NCBI RefSeq assembly: GCF_000738265.1
Contig: NZ_JFCQ01000001.1
Coordinates: forward strand, 372,001-436,000
DNA: 64,000 nucleotides
Reading direction: 5' to 3'
Source: Corynebacterium jeikeium
Lineage (GTDB): Bacteria; Actinomycetota; Actinomycetes; Mycobacteriales; Mycobacteriaceae
In this document: piece after piece, positions 1 through 7,791 of the stretch
How the letters are laid out: every line of letters starts with the position of its first letter
How positions within the stretch are numbered: the stretch's first letter is position 1
Notes under the pieces: generated by a model
The model's input: the letters and a program-made list of their open reading frames with translations, nothing else
What the model was told of the DNA's origin: nothing
Database searches by the model: none
Made by a program: the position numbers and the translations under genes

Positions 1-1954
1 GTTGGGCCCGGATGTTGTCAATGAAGCTCTTCACCTTCGCCTGCGGGTTGCGCTCTGCGAAGTCACCGACGATGTCGAACAGGCTCATCACCGCATCCAG
101 GTCGGCATCGGCCTGCGCGCCCAGGGATCCCCCCTTCAGCGCTTGCGCGCGCAGATGCATATCCAGCTTCGTGGCCTGCCAGATCTTCCACAGCACCATC
201 TCCACGCTCTGCTGCCCCGCCAGTGCCTTCCGCCCGGCCTCCAGCACGGTAGACACTCGCTGCAGGACCTCCTGTTCACGCGGTCCACAGTGGCTAGTGA
301 CCCATTGATTCTCCGGGGCCTCGGGGCGATTCAGCAGCTCCGTCACGTAGTCAGCGGCCTGGAAGGGCGCACCGTTGTCGTGCTGCCGCAGCGCCTGCCC
401 GGCCAACTGCGCGGAGCGGATGGCCAGCGCCACTGCACGGTGCACGCGGCGCACCATCACCGGATCTGCGCCACCGACGCTGCCTTCCAGCAGGTCGCTC
501 ATCTCCGCCACCGTCAGGTCCCGGTAGCTGGCCTCCGCCGCCAGCAGCAGCATTCGCACAAGTGGCTGTTCGGCTAGTACCACGGAGGTCGGATCCACCT
601 TCACGGGCACGCCATAGGCCATCAGCGACCTGCGCACCCGCGCGATGCTTCCAGTGCCACGCACGATCACGGCAATGTCGTCCCACGGCACCGAATCCTC
701 GACGTGCGCACGGCGCACTACATCTACGATCTTCAGTCGCTCTGCCGTCTCCGTTGGGGCGATCGTCACCTGCACGGAATCCGCACTCATAGACTCCGCG
801 CCCGCCGCGCCCACGGTCTCCCCCGCACCGGCAGAGCGCAGCTCCACGCGACTCGGCTGGGCACTCAGGTGCCTACGGACGGCATTAACGGACTGAGCCG
901 CAGGGGGCGTCAAACGATAGGAAGCACTGAGCACAACCCGGTGATCCGGGTCCTGCGAGTAGGAGTCCAAGAAAGCCTCATCCGCCCCGCGGAAGTGGAA
1001 CACGCACTGATCCGGGTCGCCCGCGATAAGGGTGCGCGTGCCGGGGGCGATAAAGCTCTGGATCAGCCGCGCCGAGGCCGGATCCAAGTTGTGTGCATCG
1101 TCCACCAGCAGCAACTTCACCCTCTCCCGCTGCTGCTCCACCACCTGCGCGCCTTCAGGGCATTCGAACGCGCCTAACGTGGCATGCAGCAGCTCAGAGG
1201 CATTCAAGCTCTCCGTGCGACTCAGCCGCTGTACCTGCTGGTATTCCTCTAAGAAATGTCCCGCACCCTCCCACATCGGCCGGTCGTGCGCCACCCCCAG
1301 CTCCCGCAGATCCGCCGCCGACAGCCCGCGCTCGGTGGCGCGCAACAACAAGTCGCGCAACTGCTGAGCAAACCCGGCGTAGTCCAGCGCGGGAACCACG
1401 TTGTCCGGCCAGTACCGGTTGCCATCTTGCGCCGTGCCACGCAGAATCTCACGGATCTGCATGTCGTGCTCCGCACCCGTAATCAGCCGTGGCGGCTTCT
1501 TCCCTCGCAGAGCCTGCACGCTGCGGTAGAAAGCAAACGCCCATGAGTGCACCGATCGCACAAAAGTGCCGGACGCCGCGTAATCGCCTTCCCCTGCCAC
1601 CCGTTCGTACAGCGAGGCACGCACGGCCGTCGCCGCCTCCTTCGACGGGGCGAAGAACATTATTTCGGACGCCGATCCCCCCTGCAGCAGGAAATCTCTA
1701 GCTGCAGCGATCAGTAGCGACGTTTTGCCGGTACCCGCCCCACCGAGAATCGCATAGGGTTTCGAATAATCAACTCTGGCGGAACCTTCTACCAGCGCGC
1801 CTGCCAGCCCATCGAAGTGCTCCGTGGCGCTGAAGGCCGAAGCGGACTCCCCTAGTCGCACTTGCGGCTGCCCGCTAGCACCAAGGCGTTTTTCCAGGTC
1901 ACGGTTAATATCGCGAGTGTTCTGCGGATTCTTGTCTGTGTTGTGGCGATCCAT
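1..1954 (-). CDS. UvrD/RecB-like helicase-nuclease subunit, AdnA type (C-terminus cut by window edge)
   Basis: Translating the reverse strand from the ATG at 1954 gives an uninterrupted frame of about 651 residues to the window edge. A Walker A motif GGAGTGKTS lies near residue 75 and later UvrD-type motor motifs follow (APSKEAA, GDPDQCVFHFRGAD, ASYRLT). The motif II region reads LLLVDDAHNLD, so the usual DE pair is DD. By family, AdnA and AdnB form the mycobacterial double-strand-break resection motor-nuclease, and AdnA carries a C-terminal RecB-like nuclease that would lie outside this window. The adnA assignment rests on gene order (TIGR02569-type gene just upstream, DUF3152 next) and on the motor motifs. 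Any UvrD/PcrA-like helicase is the alternative. It begins 13 bases after the preceding gene and may be co-transcribed with it. Confidence 0.72.
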   Translation of the reverse strand, partial: MDRHNTDKNPQNTRDINRDLEKRLGASGQPQVRLGESASAFSATEHFDGLAGALVEGSARVDYSKPYAILGGAGTGKTSLLIAAARDFLLQGGSASEIMFFAPSKEAATAVRASLYERVAGEGDYAASGTFVRSVHSWAFAFYRSVQALRGKKPPRLITGAEHDMQIREILRGTAQDGNRYWPDNVVPALDYAGFAQQLRDLLLRATERGLSAADLRELGVAHDRPMWEGAGHFLEEYQQVQRLSRTESLNASELLHATLGAFECPEGAQVVEQQRERVKLLLVDDAHNLDPASARLIQSFIAPGTRTLIAGDPDQCVFHFRGADEAFLDSYSQDPDHRVVLSASYRLTPPAAQSVNAVRRHLSAQPSRVELRSAGAGETVGAAGAESMSADSVQVTIAPTETAERLKIVDVVRRAHVEDSVPWDDIAVIVRGTGSIARVRRSLMAYGVPVKVDPTSVVLAEQPLVRMLLLAAEASYRDLTVAEMSDLLEGSVGGADPVMVRRVHRAVALAIRSAQLAGQALRQHDNGAPFQAADYVTELLNRPEAPENQWVTSHCGPREQEVLQRVSTVLEAGRKALAGQQSVEMVLWKIWQATKLDMHLRAQALKGGSLGAQADADLDAVMSLFDIVGDFAERNPQAKVKSFIDNIRAQ

Positions 1955-1967
1955 GACTCTTAGTTTG

Positions 1968-2879
1968 TCACGTGCCCCGGACAACCTCTTGCTTAGCCAC
2001 CCACGCTTCGACAACATCGGCCACTCGACCGAGCCCCTCCCAGGATTCCGGCTGCGAGTTCGGCAGCATCGCATGGAGGAAAAGTCGGTACATCACGGCT
2101 CGCAGTGCCAACTGCGGAAAGTCCGGAAGGTGTGCCCACCTATCCAGCAGCGCGTCCGGGGCATTGCCCCAGGCCATCGTGTCCACAATCAGCAGAGCCA
2201 CTGTCCACGCCGCCGGATGCCATGCCGGGTACAGATCCGTCACGATCGGGTCGGCGGTTCCATCAAAGATGGTGCACCCGGCTATGTCCCCGTGCACCAG
2301 CTGGTCGTTTTCCCTGATGGGGCCGCGCATCTCGGCCAGCACAGCGGCCTTGACCAGTGCTGCGGCTACGTCCTCGCGGGGTACGCTCTCTGGCGCCAGC
2401 ACCGGCGTAACCCATTCGGCTGGATCCTCCGCGAACGCCGCCTGGTCAGCTGCGGCGTATAGGTCGTATTCGTACCACTTCTTGCCCGCCACCGGGGGCG
2501 CCAAGAACGTCGGCTTCGGTTCGCCACGCAGGGCCTCGTTCAACCGCAGCGCAGCTGCCACCATCTCATCGAAACGCGGCGACTGGTGGCCAGACATAAA
2601 CGTCCGCGCACGCCAACCGGACACGCTAAAGCGGCCGTCGGAGGAGAAGATCGGGCGCGACATGGACACTCCCGCGGGCCGCACCTTCGACATGATCTTG
2701 GCGATCCACGCCGCGCGCGCCGGTTCATCGGCGCGGGAAATCACTGCCCGGTCGCAGCGCCACCCCTGGCTCCACTCCTGCTCCAACAACACCGGACGTG
2801 CCGATGGAACCTGGAAGCTGGCAAGAATATGCGCAGGTGGCGGGGAGTTGAAGTCACTGTGCGGGTCGTCGTTGATCAT
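1968..2879 (-). CDS. TIGR02569-type actinobacterial protein with kinase-like (APH) fold signature
   Basis: About 303 residues. The segment LVHGDIAGCTIFDG followed by VTDLYP resembles the catalytic HGDxxxxN...D region of aminoglycoside-phosphotransferase-like kinases, but the usual Asn position is occupied differently, so activity is uncertain. The family is restricted to actinobacteria and its substrate is unknown. I chose the ATG at 2879 because residues added by the earlier ATG at 2972 are low-complexity (DPSDPSDLSDTSDTS), are encoded by a tandem 9-bp repeat, overlap the upstream gene and have no ribosome-binding site. The gene sits between the DUF3152 gene and the AdnA-type gene, all on the same strand. 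Confidence 0.7.
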   Translation of the reverse strand: MINDDPHSDFNSPPPAHILASFQVPSARPVLLEQEWSQGWRCDRAVISRADEPARAAWIAKIMSKVRPAGVSMSRPIFSSDGRFSVSGWRARTFMSGHQSPRFDEMVAAALRLNEALRGEPKPTFLAPPVAGKKWYEYDLYAAADQAAFAEDPAEWVTPVLAPESVPREDVAAALVKAAVLAEMRGPIRENDQLVHGDIAGCTIFDGTADPIVTDLYPAWHPAAWTVALLIVDTMAWGNAPDALLDRWAHLPDFPQLALRAVMYRLFLHAMLPNSQPESWEGLGRVADVVEAWVAKQEVVRGT

Positions 2880-2900
2880 CTGCTCGTTTTTCTTGGCTCT

Positions 2901-2954
2901 GCTTGTGTCGCTTGTGTCGCTTAGGTCGCTTGGGTCGCTTGGGTCGCGTGGGTT
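2901..2954. repeat. Tandem 9-bp repeat (GCTTRKGTC, about six units)
   Basis: Five units of gcttgtgtc/gcttaggtc/gcttgggtc run head to tail from 2901 to 2945, and a sixth degenerate unit ends in the stop codon of the DUF3152 gene. The array lies in the short gap upstream of the chosen start of the TIGR02569-type gene. Read in that gene's frame it would encode a D-P/L/T-S repeat. Slippage could change the spacing between the two genes or the N-terminus of the downstream protein. Confidence 0.85.
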
Positions 2955-3942
2955 AGGAGTCTTTCGGACCATAGGGGAAAACCCACGGGTTGGCCCGGCA
3001 GGTTTTCGAATCGTGCCCGAAGGGCTCTTCTGGGTTGATTTTATAGATCTCGGCGTTGTTCAGACTGATTGTCTGCTGCATCATCACCGGCGCCAGCCCA
3101 CCGTCGCGTGTGCACGGCTTGTGAGCCTTGTGCCCCACGCCGTGGCCGACCTCGTGGTTGATCATGTACTGCCGGTACGCGCCCAGATCCCCTTCAAAGG
3201 GGATCGCTCCACGTACCCAGCGTGCCTCGTTGAGTACCACGCGGCGCTCCGCCGGATAGTTGCAGCTAGTTTCGATCCCGTAGGTATCCCCGCACGTCTT
3301 CGCCGTTGTCTCGGTCGAGGTGAGCTGGATTCTCAGATCCGGCTCCTCACCGTTCTTCAATTTCTTTTCGTCGACGTGTTGGAAGGAAAACCGCGGGTCG
3401 CCGCCCCAGGACTTCGGGTTAGATAGCGTGGCATCTACCATCGCAGCAAACGCATCGTCCCCGCCGTAGGCCGAGGCCTTCAGCGTCGTTTCCACTTCCA
3501 CCACATAGGTGAACTTTTTCTTGCCCTCGCCGAAAGACTTCCCCGGCTCGCCGACGGTGCGGAACTTTCCGCTGCCTTTCGTGGTGTACTTACCGCCCGG
3601 CGGCAGCTCTCCGAGTTTCAGATCGTCGTAACCACCAGCACCGTGTTCACCAGCGCCGTTGCTACCATTCTGCTCCGAACCATCCGCAGGTCCGGGAGCC
3701 TCGCGTGTCACCGCTTTAGCGTTGCCCTTCACCCCTTCAACGCTTCCCAGACCGTTGATGAGGCTGTGCATGACCAGCAGCGTCACCACGACGAATATGG
3801 CAGTAATCAGCACAACCTGGCGGAAGGTCAGACCACCCCGCGGTTCCCCATTAACCATGCGCGCGTCGTGGGCCTCACGGGCCTCGCAAACCTCCCGCGC
3901 CGGCGGAATTGGACGCCGCTCAAAGTTGCTGCTGCCACTCAT
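2953..3942 (-). CDS. DUF3152 membrane-anchored zincin-like protein (Rv3207c family)
   Basis: About 329 residues. A short basic cytoplasmic N-terminus is followed by one transmembrane helix near residues 42-65 (VVLITAIFVVVTLLVMHSL), a Gly/Ser-rich linker, then a DUF3152 domain. The motif NHEVGHGVGH matches the HExxHxxxH zinc-binding signature of metzincin-like peptidases, so the domain probably faces outside and binds zinc. Substrate is unknown. The start is uncertain because no clear Shine-Dalgarno precedes the ATG at 3942; an ATG at 3858 also precedes the membrane helix. The end abuts the 9-bp repeat array. Confidence 0.8.
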   Translation of the reverse strand: MSGSSNFERRPIPPAREVCEAREAHDARMVNGEPRGGLTFRQVVLITAIFVVVTLLVMHSLINGLGSVEGVKGNAKAVTREAPGPADGSEQNGSNGAGEHGAGGYDDLKLGELPPGGKYTTKGSGKFRTVGEPGKSFGEGKKKFTYVVEVETTLKASAYGGDDAFAAMVDATLSNPKSWGGDPRFSFQHVDEKKLKNGEEPDLRIQLTSTETTAKTCGDTYGIETSCNYPAERRVVLNEARWVRGAIPFEGDLGAYRQYMINHEVGHGVGHKAHKPCTRDGGLAPVMMQQTISLNNAEIYKINPEEPFGHDSKTCRANPWVFPYGPKDS

Positions 3943-3961
3943 ATATAAGGGCTAAAACCAA

Positions 3962-4207
3962 CTAGCTAACGAAGCCGACGGAGTTCTTGGCCTCCGCACC
4001 GACCTCGACGTACGCAACCTGCGCACGTACCAGAACGTAGCGCGCACCCTTAGCGCCCTCGATCGTCAGAGTTTCGCTACCGCCGGAACGCAGGAAGTTC
4101 TCTACCTCTGCGACGTACTCGTCCTGAGACTTAGCCTGCTCACCCTTGGTATCGACGGCGATAGCCAGCTCGCGGGCATTGTGTACGAATCCGACCTTGA
4201 TCTGCAT
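3962..4207 (-). CDS. DUF3107 family small protein (TB9.4/Rv3208A-like)
   Basis: 81 residues starting MQIKVGFVHNARELAI, the typical opening of the actinobacterial DUF3107 family. An AAGGAAGG ribosome-binding site precedes the ATG and decides the start against longer in-frame versions. Function is unknown; the M. tuberculosis homologue is a small antigenic protein. It is transcribed divergently from the DEAD-box helicase across an 84-base gap, the same arrangement as in mycobacteria. Confidence 0.85.
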   Translation of the reverse strand: MQIKVGFVHNARELAIAVDTKGEQAKSQDEYVAEVENFLRSGGSETLTIEGAKGARYVLVRAQVAYVEVGAEAKNSVGFVS

Positions 4208-4291
4208 GGGGAATCCTTCCTTCATGTTCGCTTTATACTCACGTGCAGTATTGTGACCATCATAGACGTCGAGCAAGGAAGGCAGGTATCC

Positions 4292-5623
4292 ATGTCCACT
4301 GGCCCCCGCCCGACCTTTAGCTCGCTCGGCGTAGCTGCGGAAATCACGGAAGCCCTGGCAGATGCCAACATCACCCACGCCTTCGCCATCCAGGAATACA
4401 CCCTGCCCATCGCGCTAAAGGGCTCCGACGTTATTGGCCAGGCACGCACGGGGATGGGCAAAACCTTGGGCTTCGGCATTCCGGTTCTGGATCGGGTCTT
4501 TGATGACGCCACCGTCACCGCCCCCGACGGTACCCCGCGCGCCTTGATCGTTGTGCCCACCCGGGAATTGTGCTTGCAGGTTACCGACGACCTCACCCTG
4601 GCGGCCCGGCACCTGCGCGTGCCGGTGGGGTCCGAGGGGGCGTCCCAAAGAAAGAAGCACAAGACCCGACCGTTGCAGGTACAGGCGGTGTACGGCGGCG
4701 TGGGCTTCGAGAAACAGACGGCGGCACTGGACCGTGGCGTGGATATCGTCGTCGGTACGCCAGGAAGGCTGCTAGACCTGTCGCGCCAGGGGCACCTGCA
4801 GCTGGCCACGGTGGAGATCGTCGTGCTGGACGAGGCCGACGAAATGCTGGATCAGGGCTTCCTGGACGATGTGCGCGACATCATGACGCAGACCAACCCC
4901 CAGCGGCAGACGATGTTGTTCTCCGCGACGATGCCGGGGCCGATTGCGGCACTGACGAGGACCTTCATGCGGCATCCAGTGTTGATTCAGGCGGACAGCG
5001 CGGCGACGGAAGCAACGCACGAGTCGACGAAGCAAGTGGTGTTTCAATCTCATAAGCTCGACCGGCTCTCGGCGCTGGCTCGAATTCTGCAATCCCCCGG
5101 GCGCGGCCGAAGCATCGTTTTTGCGCGCACGAAGAGGCAGGCGGCGAACGTGGCCGAGGAACTCGCAAAGCTGGGGTTCCGCGTGGGGGCTGTGCATGGG
5201 GACATGCGGCAAAAGGACCGCGAGGAATCCCTAGACGAGTTCCGCCGGAACGAAGTGGATGTGATGGTCGCGACTGACGTGGCTGCACGAGGAATCGATA
5301 TCGAAGACGTCACACACGTGATCAACTACCAGGTACCGGACGACGAGCGCACCTATGTCCACCGCATCGGCCGCACCGGGCGCGCCGGAAATACTGGCAC
5401 AGCAGTGAGCCTGATTGGTTGGGACGAGGTGGCACGCTGGAATGCCATCAGCGACACGCTAGGGCTGGGCCTTCAGGATCCACCACAGTGGTTTTCCTCC
5501 AGCGCAGAGTTCCTAGCAGAGTTTGATCTGCCCGCAGATGTGGTCGACAGGGTAGGCTCGGCACGCGGAGTGAAAGGTGCTGCATTGAAGGTAAAGAAAT
5601 CTAGCCGGGGGCCTCGCCGATGA
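4292..5623 (+). CDS. DEAD-box ATP-dependent RNA helicase (RhlE-like, Rv3211 homologue)
   Basis: 443 residues. Visible motifs in order: Q motif FAIQEYTLPIAL (31-42), Walker A ARTGMGKT (51-58), PTREL (89-93), GTPGR (155-159), DEAD (180-183), SAT (211-213), and the C-terminal RecA domain with HRIGRTGRAG. It should unwind structured RNA in the cytoplasm, in cold adaptation, mRNA decay or ribosome assembly. A basic insert (QRKKHKTR, about 119-126) lies between motifs Ia and Ib. The start at 4292 follows AAGGAAGGCAGG. The last codons overlap the next gene by ATGA, so the two are probably translationally coupled. Confidence 0.92.
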   Translation: MSTGPRPTFSSLGVAAEITEALADANITHAFAIQEYTLPIALKGSDVIGQARTGMGKTLGFGIPVLDRVFDDATVTAPDGTPRALIVVPTRELCLQVTDDLTLAARHLRVPVGSEGASQRKKHKTRPLQVQAVYGGVGFEKQTAALDRGVDIVVGTPGRLLDLSRQGHLQLATVEIVVLDEADEMLDQGFLDDVRDIMTQTNPQRQTMLFSATMPGPIAALTRTFMRHPVLIQADSAATEATHESTKQVVFQSHKLDRLSALARILQSPGRGRSIVFARTKRQAANVAEELAKLGFRVGAVHGDMRQKDREESLDEFRRNEVDVMVATDVAARGIDIEDVTHVINYQVPDDERTYVHRIGRTGRAGNTGTAVSLIGWDEVARWNAISDTLGLGLQDPPQWFSSSAEFLAEFDLPADVVDRVGSARGVKGAALKVKKSSRGPRR

Positions 5624-6918
5624 GCCGACGTTTCCCCTCGCCCGAACGGGCGCGTCGCAGCGACCACATGGCCGCCGCCGCACTGGTAGCCGGCGCTCTT
5701 GCCCTCGGTGGCATTACATGGCTGGGTTCCGACGCGCGCAATGTGGATCACAGGGTCGCTAGCCAGCCGATCTCGGCTTCTGATAAGACTCTTGCCAAGG
5801 CCGGAGAGGACAACAACGACCAGCAAATCCCCCAGCAGCTGCACGAGTTGTGGAGCGCGCAGACCGATTCACCCGACCTGGTTGTGGATCAGGGTGGCGT
5901 AGTTCTGACTGCCGATAGCAAAACAACGATGGTGCGGGGCGATAGCGGCGAGGAAGTCTGGCACTACGACGCTCCGGAAAAGCTCTGCGGTGTGGCTGCG
6001 AACTGGGAAAAGACGAACCTATTCCTGCACGGCCCCAAGGGCTGCGGGCAGGTCGTTGCACTCGACAGCAGCACCGGTGAGTATCGACACACCCGCGACA
6101 TGATGGCTTCTAACACGGTGGCCCTGTTTCAGAGCCGCGACAGCATCGGAATGCTGGCGCCTTCCCGCACCGAGCTGCTGCGCTACGACCTGGTGCGAAC
6201 AGTCGAGGTCGGCGAGAAGAAGACCGCGGTGAAGCCCAACAAGCAGAAGTATCTGGAATGCACCTTTACGTCCGCGCTGACGCGCAAGGAGCTGCTTGCC
6301 ACGGCGCAGACGTGCCCCGATAAGGACACAAAGCTGGTCCGCCTACTGAAGACCAAGCCGGAGGATTCGGACGTTCCGGAGGAGTTTCACGAATACGAAG
6401 TGCCCGCTGGCAGCGAACTCGTAGGCATAGGGTTGGATCACGCGGTGATCTACGTGCCCGGGAATGGAACCCGTGCAAAGGATGAAAAAGACTACAAGGG
6501 TTCCCGCTTCCAGATCCTGGATAAGCAGGGCAATTTCAAGCAGATTCCCGCTGATCCCGCGCCCTTGTTGGATCCACACAAGCGCCAAGGCGAGCTCTTT
6601 AGTGCCCAAACCGCGGACTCCGCGCATGCGATGAGTTGGTTTGATGGGAAGCGCGTGGTGGCTTTTAAGCCGTCAACAATGGAGCCAAGGTTCCAGGTAG
6701 AGGGCGCTATTGGACCCGCAGCCCCAATGGGTGGAAGGCTACTGATCCCGATGCAGAAGGGAATCGGGGTCGTGGATTGGAGTAACGGAGCGTTGCTACG
6801 CACAATTCCGGTTGATCGCAAGGGCTACACCGGACCGGTGACGCTGAAGATGACCGGCGATGTGCTGGTGGAGAAGCGTGGGAAATCCGTGGTCGCGCTC
6901 GGGCGCGAAACCCGTTAA
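5620..6918 (+). CDS. Membrane-anchored PQQ-like beta-propeller protein (Rv3212 homologue)
   Basis: 432 residues. One N-terminal transmembrane segment (about residues 17-36, AAAALVAGALALGGITW) precedes a large extracytoplasmic region. That region has repeated strands of the type VVALDSSTGEYRHTRD, VVAFKPSTMEPRFQV and VVDWSNGALLRTIPV, which look like blades of a PQQ-like propeller. Function is unproven; in mycobacteria the homologue is also a predicted membrane protein next to rhlE. It overlaps the helicase stop by four bases (ATGA). Confidence 0.75.
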   Translation: MSRRFPSPERARRSDHMAAAALVAGALALGGITWLGSDARNVDHRVASQPISASDKTLAKAGEDNNDQQIPQQLHELWSAQTDSPDLVVDQGGVVLTADSKTTMVRGDSGEEVWHYDAPEKLCGVAANWEKTNLFLHGPKGCGQVVALDSSTGEYRHTRDMMASNTVALFQSRDSIGMLAPSRTELLRYDLVRTVEVGEKKTAVKPNKQKYLECTFTSALTRKELLATAQTCPDKDTKLVRLLKTKPEDSDVPEEFHEYEVPAGSELVGIGLDHAVIYVPGNGTRAKDEKDYKGSRFQILDKQGNFKQIPADPAPLLDPHKRQGELFSAQTADSAHAMSWFDGKRVVAFKPSTMEPRFQVEGAIGPAAPMGGRLLIPMQKGIGVVDWSNGALLRTIPVDRKGYTGPVTLKMTGDVLVEKRGKSVVALGRETR

Positions 6919-6950
6919 CCGCAATCCTCTCTAGCACCAAATTATTCCCC

Positions 6951-6966
6951 TGTGACGTTCATCACA
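6951..6966. promoter_or_regulatory. Perfect CRP/GlxR-type binding site
   Basis: The sequence TGTGACGTTCATCACA fits the CRP-family consensus TGTGA-N6-TCACA with no mismatch. It lies 33 bases after the propeller gene and about 310 bases before the whiB1 ATG. In corynebacteria the cAMP-responsive CRP homologue is GlxR; in M. tuberculosis, whiB1 is controlled by the CRP protein Rv3676. The distance to the proposed whiB1 -10 (7244) is long, so a second upstream promoter or a distal role is likely. Confidence 0.75.
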
Positions 6967-7149
6967 CTTTTGCTGAAAACTCTAGCCAAATCAGCAGAAC
7001 CGTGCCAGAATCTTCCAAGTAACCGATAAGAGGCCAAGAGGTTAACAGAAGACCAACTCAGCCTTAATCGATGGCGAGAAGCCGCCGCTGCCTACCCTTG
7101 TCGTTGGCATGCACGCCACTTCGCCACAGAAACACTTTTGCCTGAATTT

Positions 7150-7168
7150 ACCTAGAGATTCTCTAGGT
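7150..7168. promoter_or_regulatory. Perfect 19-bp palindrome upstream of whiB1 (candidate operator)
   Basis: ACCTAGAGATTCTCTAGGT is two perfect 9-base arms around one central base. It sits 109 bases before the whiB1 start codon and about 90 bases upstream of a -10-like TACATT (7244-7249). The arms are flanked on both sides by TGAATTT/GAATTT copies. No T-run follows, so a protein-binding operator is more likely than a terminator. The cognate regulator is not identifiable from sequence. Confidence 0.55.
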
Positions 7169-7243
7169 GAATTTGTCGAGCCCAACTTCGATCAAAAGTG
7201 TCCCCACAACGACGCAAGCAACACTAACGACGCACCTCGGGCT

Positions 7244-7249
7244 TACATT
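7244..7249 (+). promoter_or_regulatory. Candidate -10 element of the whiB1 promoter
   Basis: TACATT matches the actinobacterial TANNNT -10 pattern and would place the mRNA start near 7256, leaving a leader of about 20 bases that includes AGAAGGGA. The 359-base gap 6919-7277 holds this element, the palindrome at 7150 and the CRP-type site at 6951. I see no gene in that gap. Confidence 0.4.
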
Positions 7250-7277
7250 GCCCGAAAAATAGAAGGGAAACACAATA

Positions 7278-7544
7278 ATGGATTGGCGCCACAAAGCCGT
7301 TTGCCGTGAAGAAGACCCCGAACTGTTCTTCCCCGTTGGAAACTCCGGCCCTGCCCTGGCACAGATCGCCAAGGCAAAGCTAGTCTGCAACCGCTGCCCC
7401 GTTGCTTCCCAGTGCCTGAACTGGGCCATCGAGTCCGGCCAGGATGCCGGCGTATGGGGCGGCATGGCTGAAGACGAGCGTCGCGCACTGAAGCGCCGCA
7501 CCAACCGCGGCCGCACCCGCACCCGCAAGCGCATCACCGTCTAA
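7278..7544 (+). CDS. whiB1: WhiB-family iron-sulfur regulator, WhiB1/WhcE type
   Basis: 88 residues with the four cluster-binding cysteines C9, C37, C40 and C46 (C-x27-C-x2-C-x5-C), the GVWGG turn at about 58-62 and a strongly basic C-terminal tail (KRRTNRGRTRTRKR). WhiB proteins bind a 4Fe-4S cluster and act with the primary sigma factor. WhiB1 is nitric-oxide sensitive in mycobacteria, and the C. glutamicum counterpart WhcE is linked to heat and oxidative stress. The nearby sigH-rshA pair fits that stress role. AGAAGGGA precedes the ATG. Confidence 0.93.
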   Translation: MDWRHKAVCREEDPELFFPVGNSGPALAQIAKAKLVCNRCPVASQCLNWAIESGQDAGVWGGMAEDERRALKRRTNRGRTRTRKRITV

Positions 7545-7624
7545 ACCCCAACATTTTGTCCAGCTAGGCGCCCCCGCTAAGCTGAACAGGTTGAAACTGT
7601 CCCCTTAAACACCAAGGAGCTGCA

Positions 7625-7699
7625 ATGAGCAAGCGTGGCCGCAAGCGCAAGGATCGTCGCAAGAAGAAGGCTAACCACGGCAAGCGCCCGAACAGCTAA
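7625..7699 (+). CDS. Ribosomal protein bL37 (24 residues)
   Basis: A 24-residue, very basic peptide (MSKRGRKRKDRR... ending NHGKRPNS) preceded by AAGGAGCTGCA. It matches the actinobacterial 50S protein bL37, which in mycobacteria has nearly the same length and the same NHGKRPN ending. The gene is too short for routine gene finders. It is followed directly by a strong intrinsic terminator, so the unit is a single-gene transcript or ends the whiB1 transcript. Confidence 0.9.
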   Translation: MSKRGRKRKDRRKKKANHGKRPNS

Positions 7700-7708
7700 G
7701 CCGTAACA

Positions 7709-7755
7709 AAAAGGCCGGCAGGTGCACCGCATAAAGCGGTCACCGCCGGCCTTTT
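7709..7755 (+). terminator. Intrinsic terminator after bL37
   Basis: Long stem AAAAGGCCGGC...GCCGGCCTTTT continues inward through GGTG/CACC and ACCGC/GCGGT, with only two single-base bulges and an ATAAA loop. The right arm ends in TTTT. It lies 9 bases past the bL37 stop, and the A-rich left flank gives a T-run on the other strand as well, so it could also act for the convergent PH-domain gene. Confidence 0.9.
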
Positions 7756-7791
7756 GCTTTGCTCTAGGCTAAAGGACTATTGGGCTATTGC

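Noticed and set aside
1972..3426. Open frame of 484 codons on the plus strand
   Set aside because: Antisense to the TIGR02569-type and DUF3152 genes.
7109..7309. 66-codon open frame overlapping the whiB1 start
   Set aside because: Covers the palindrome and promoter region, no ribosome-binding site and no conserved features.
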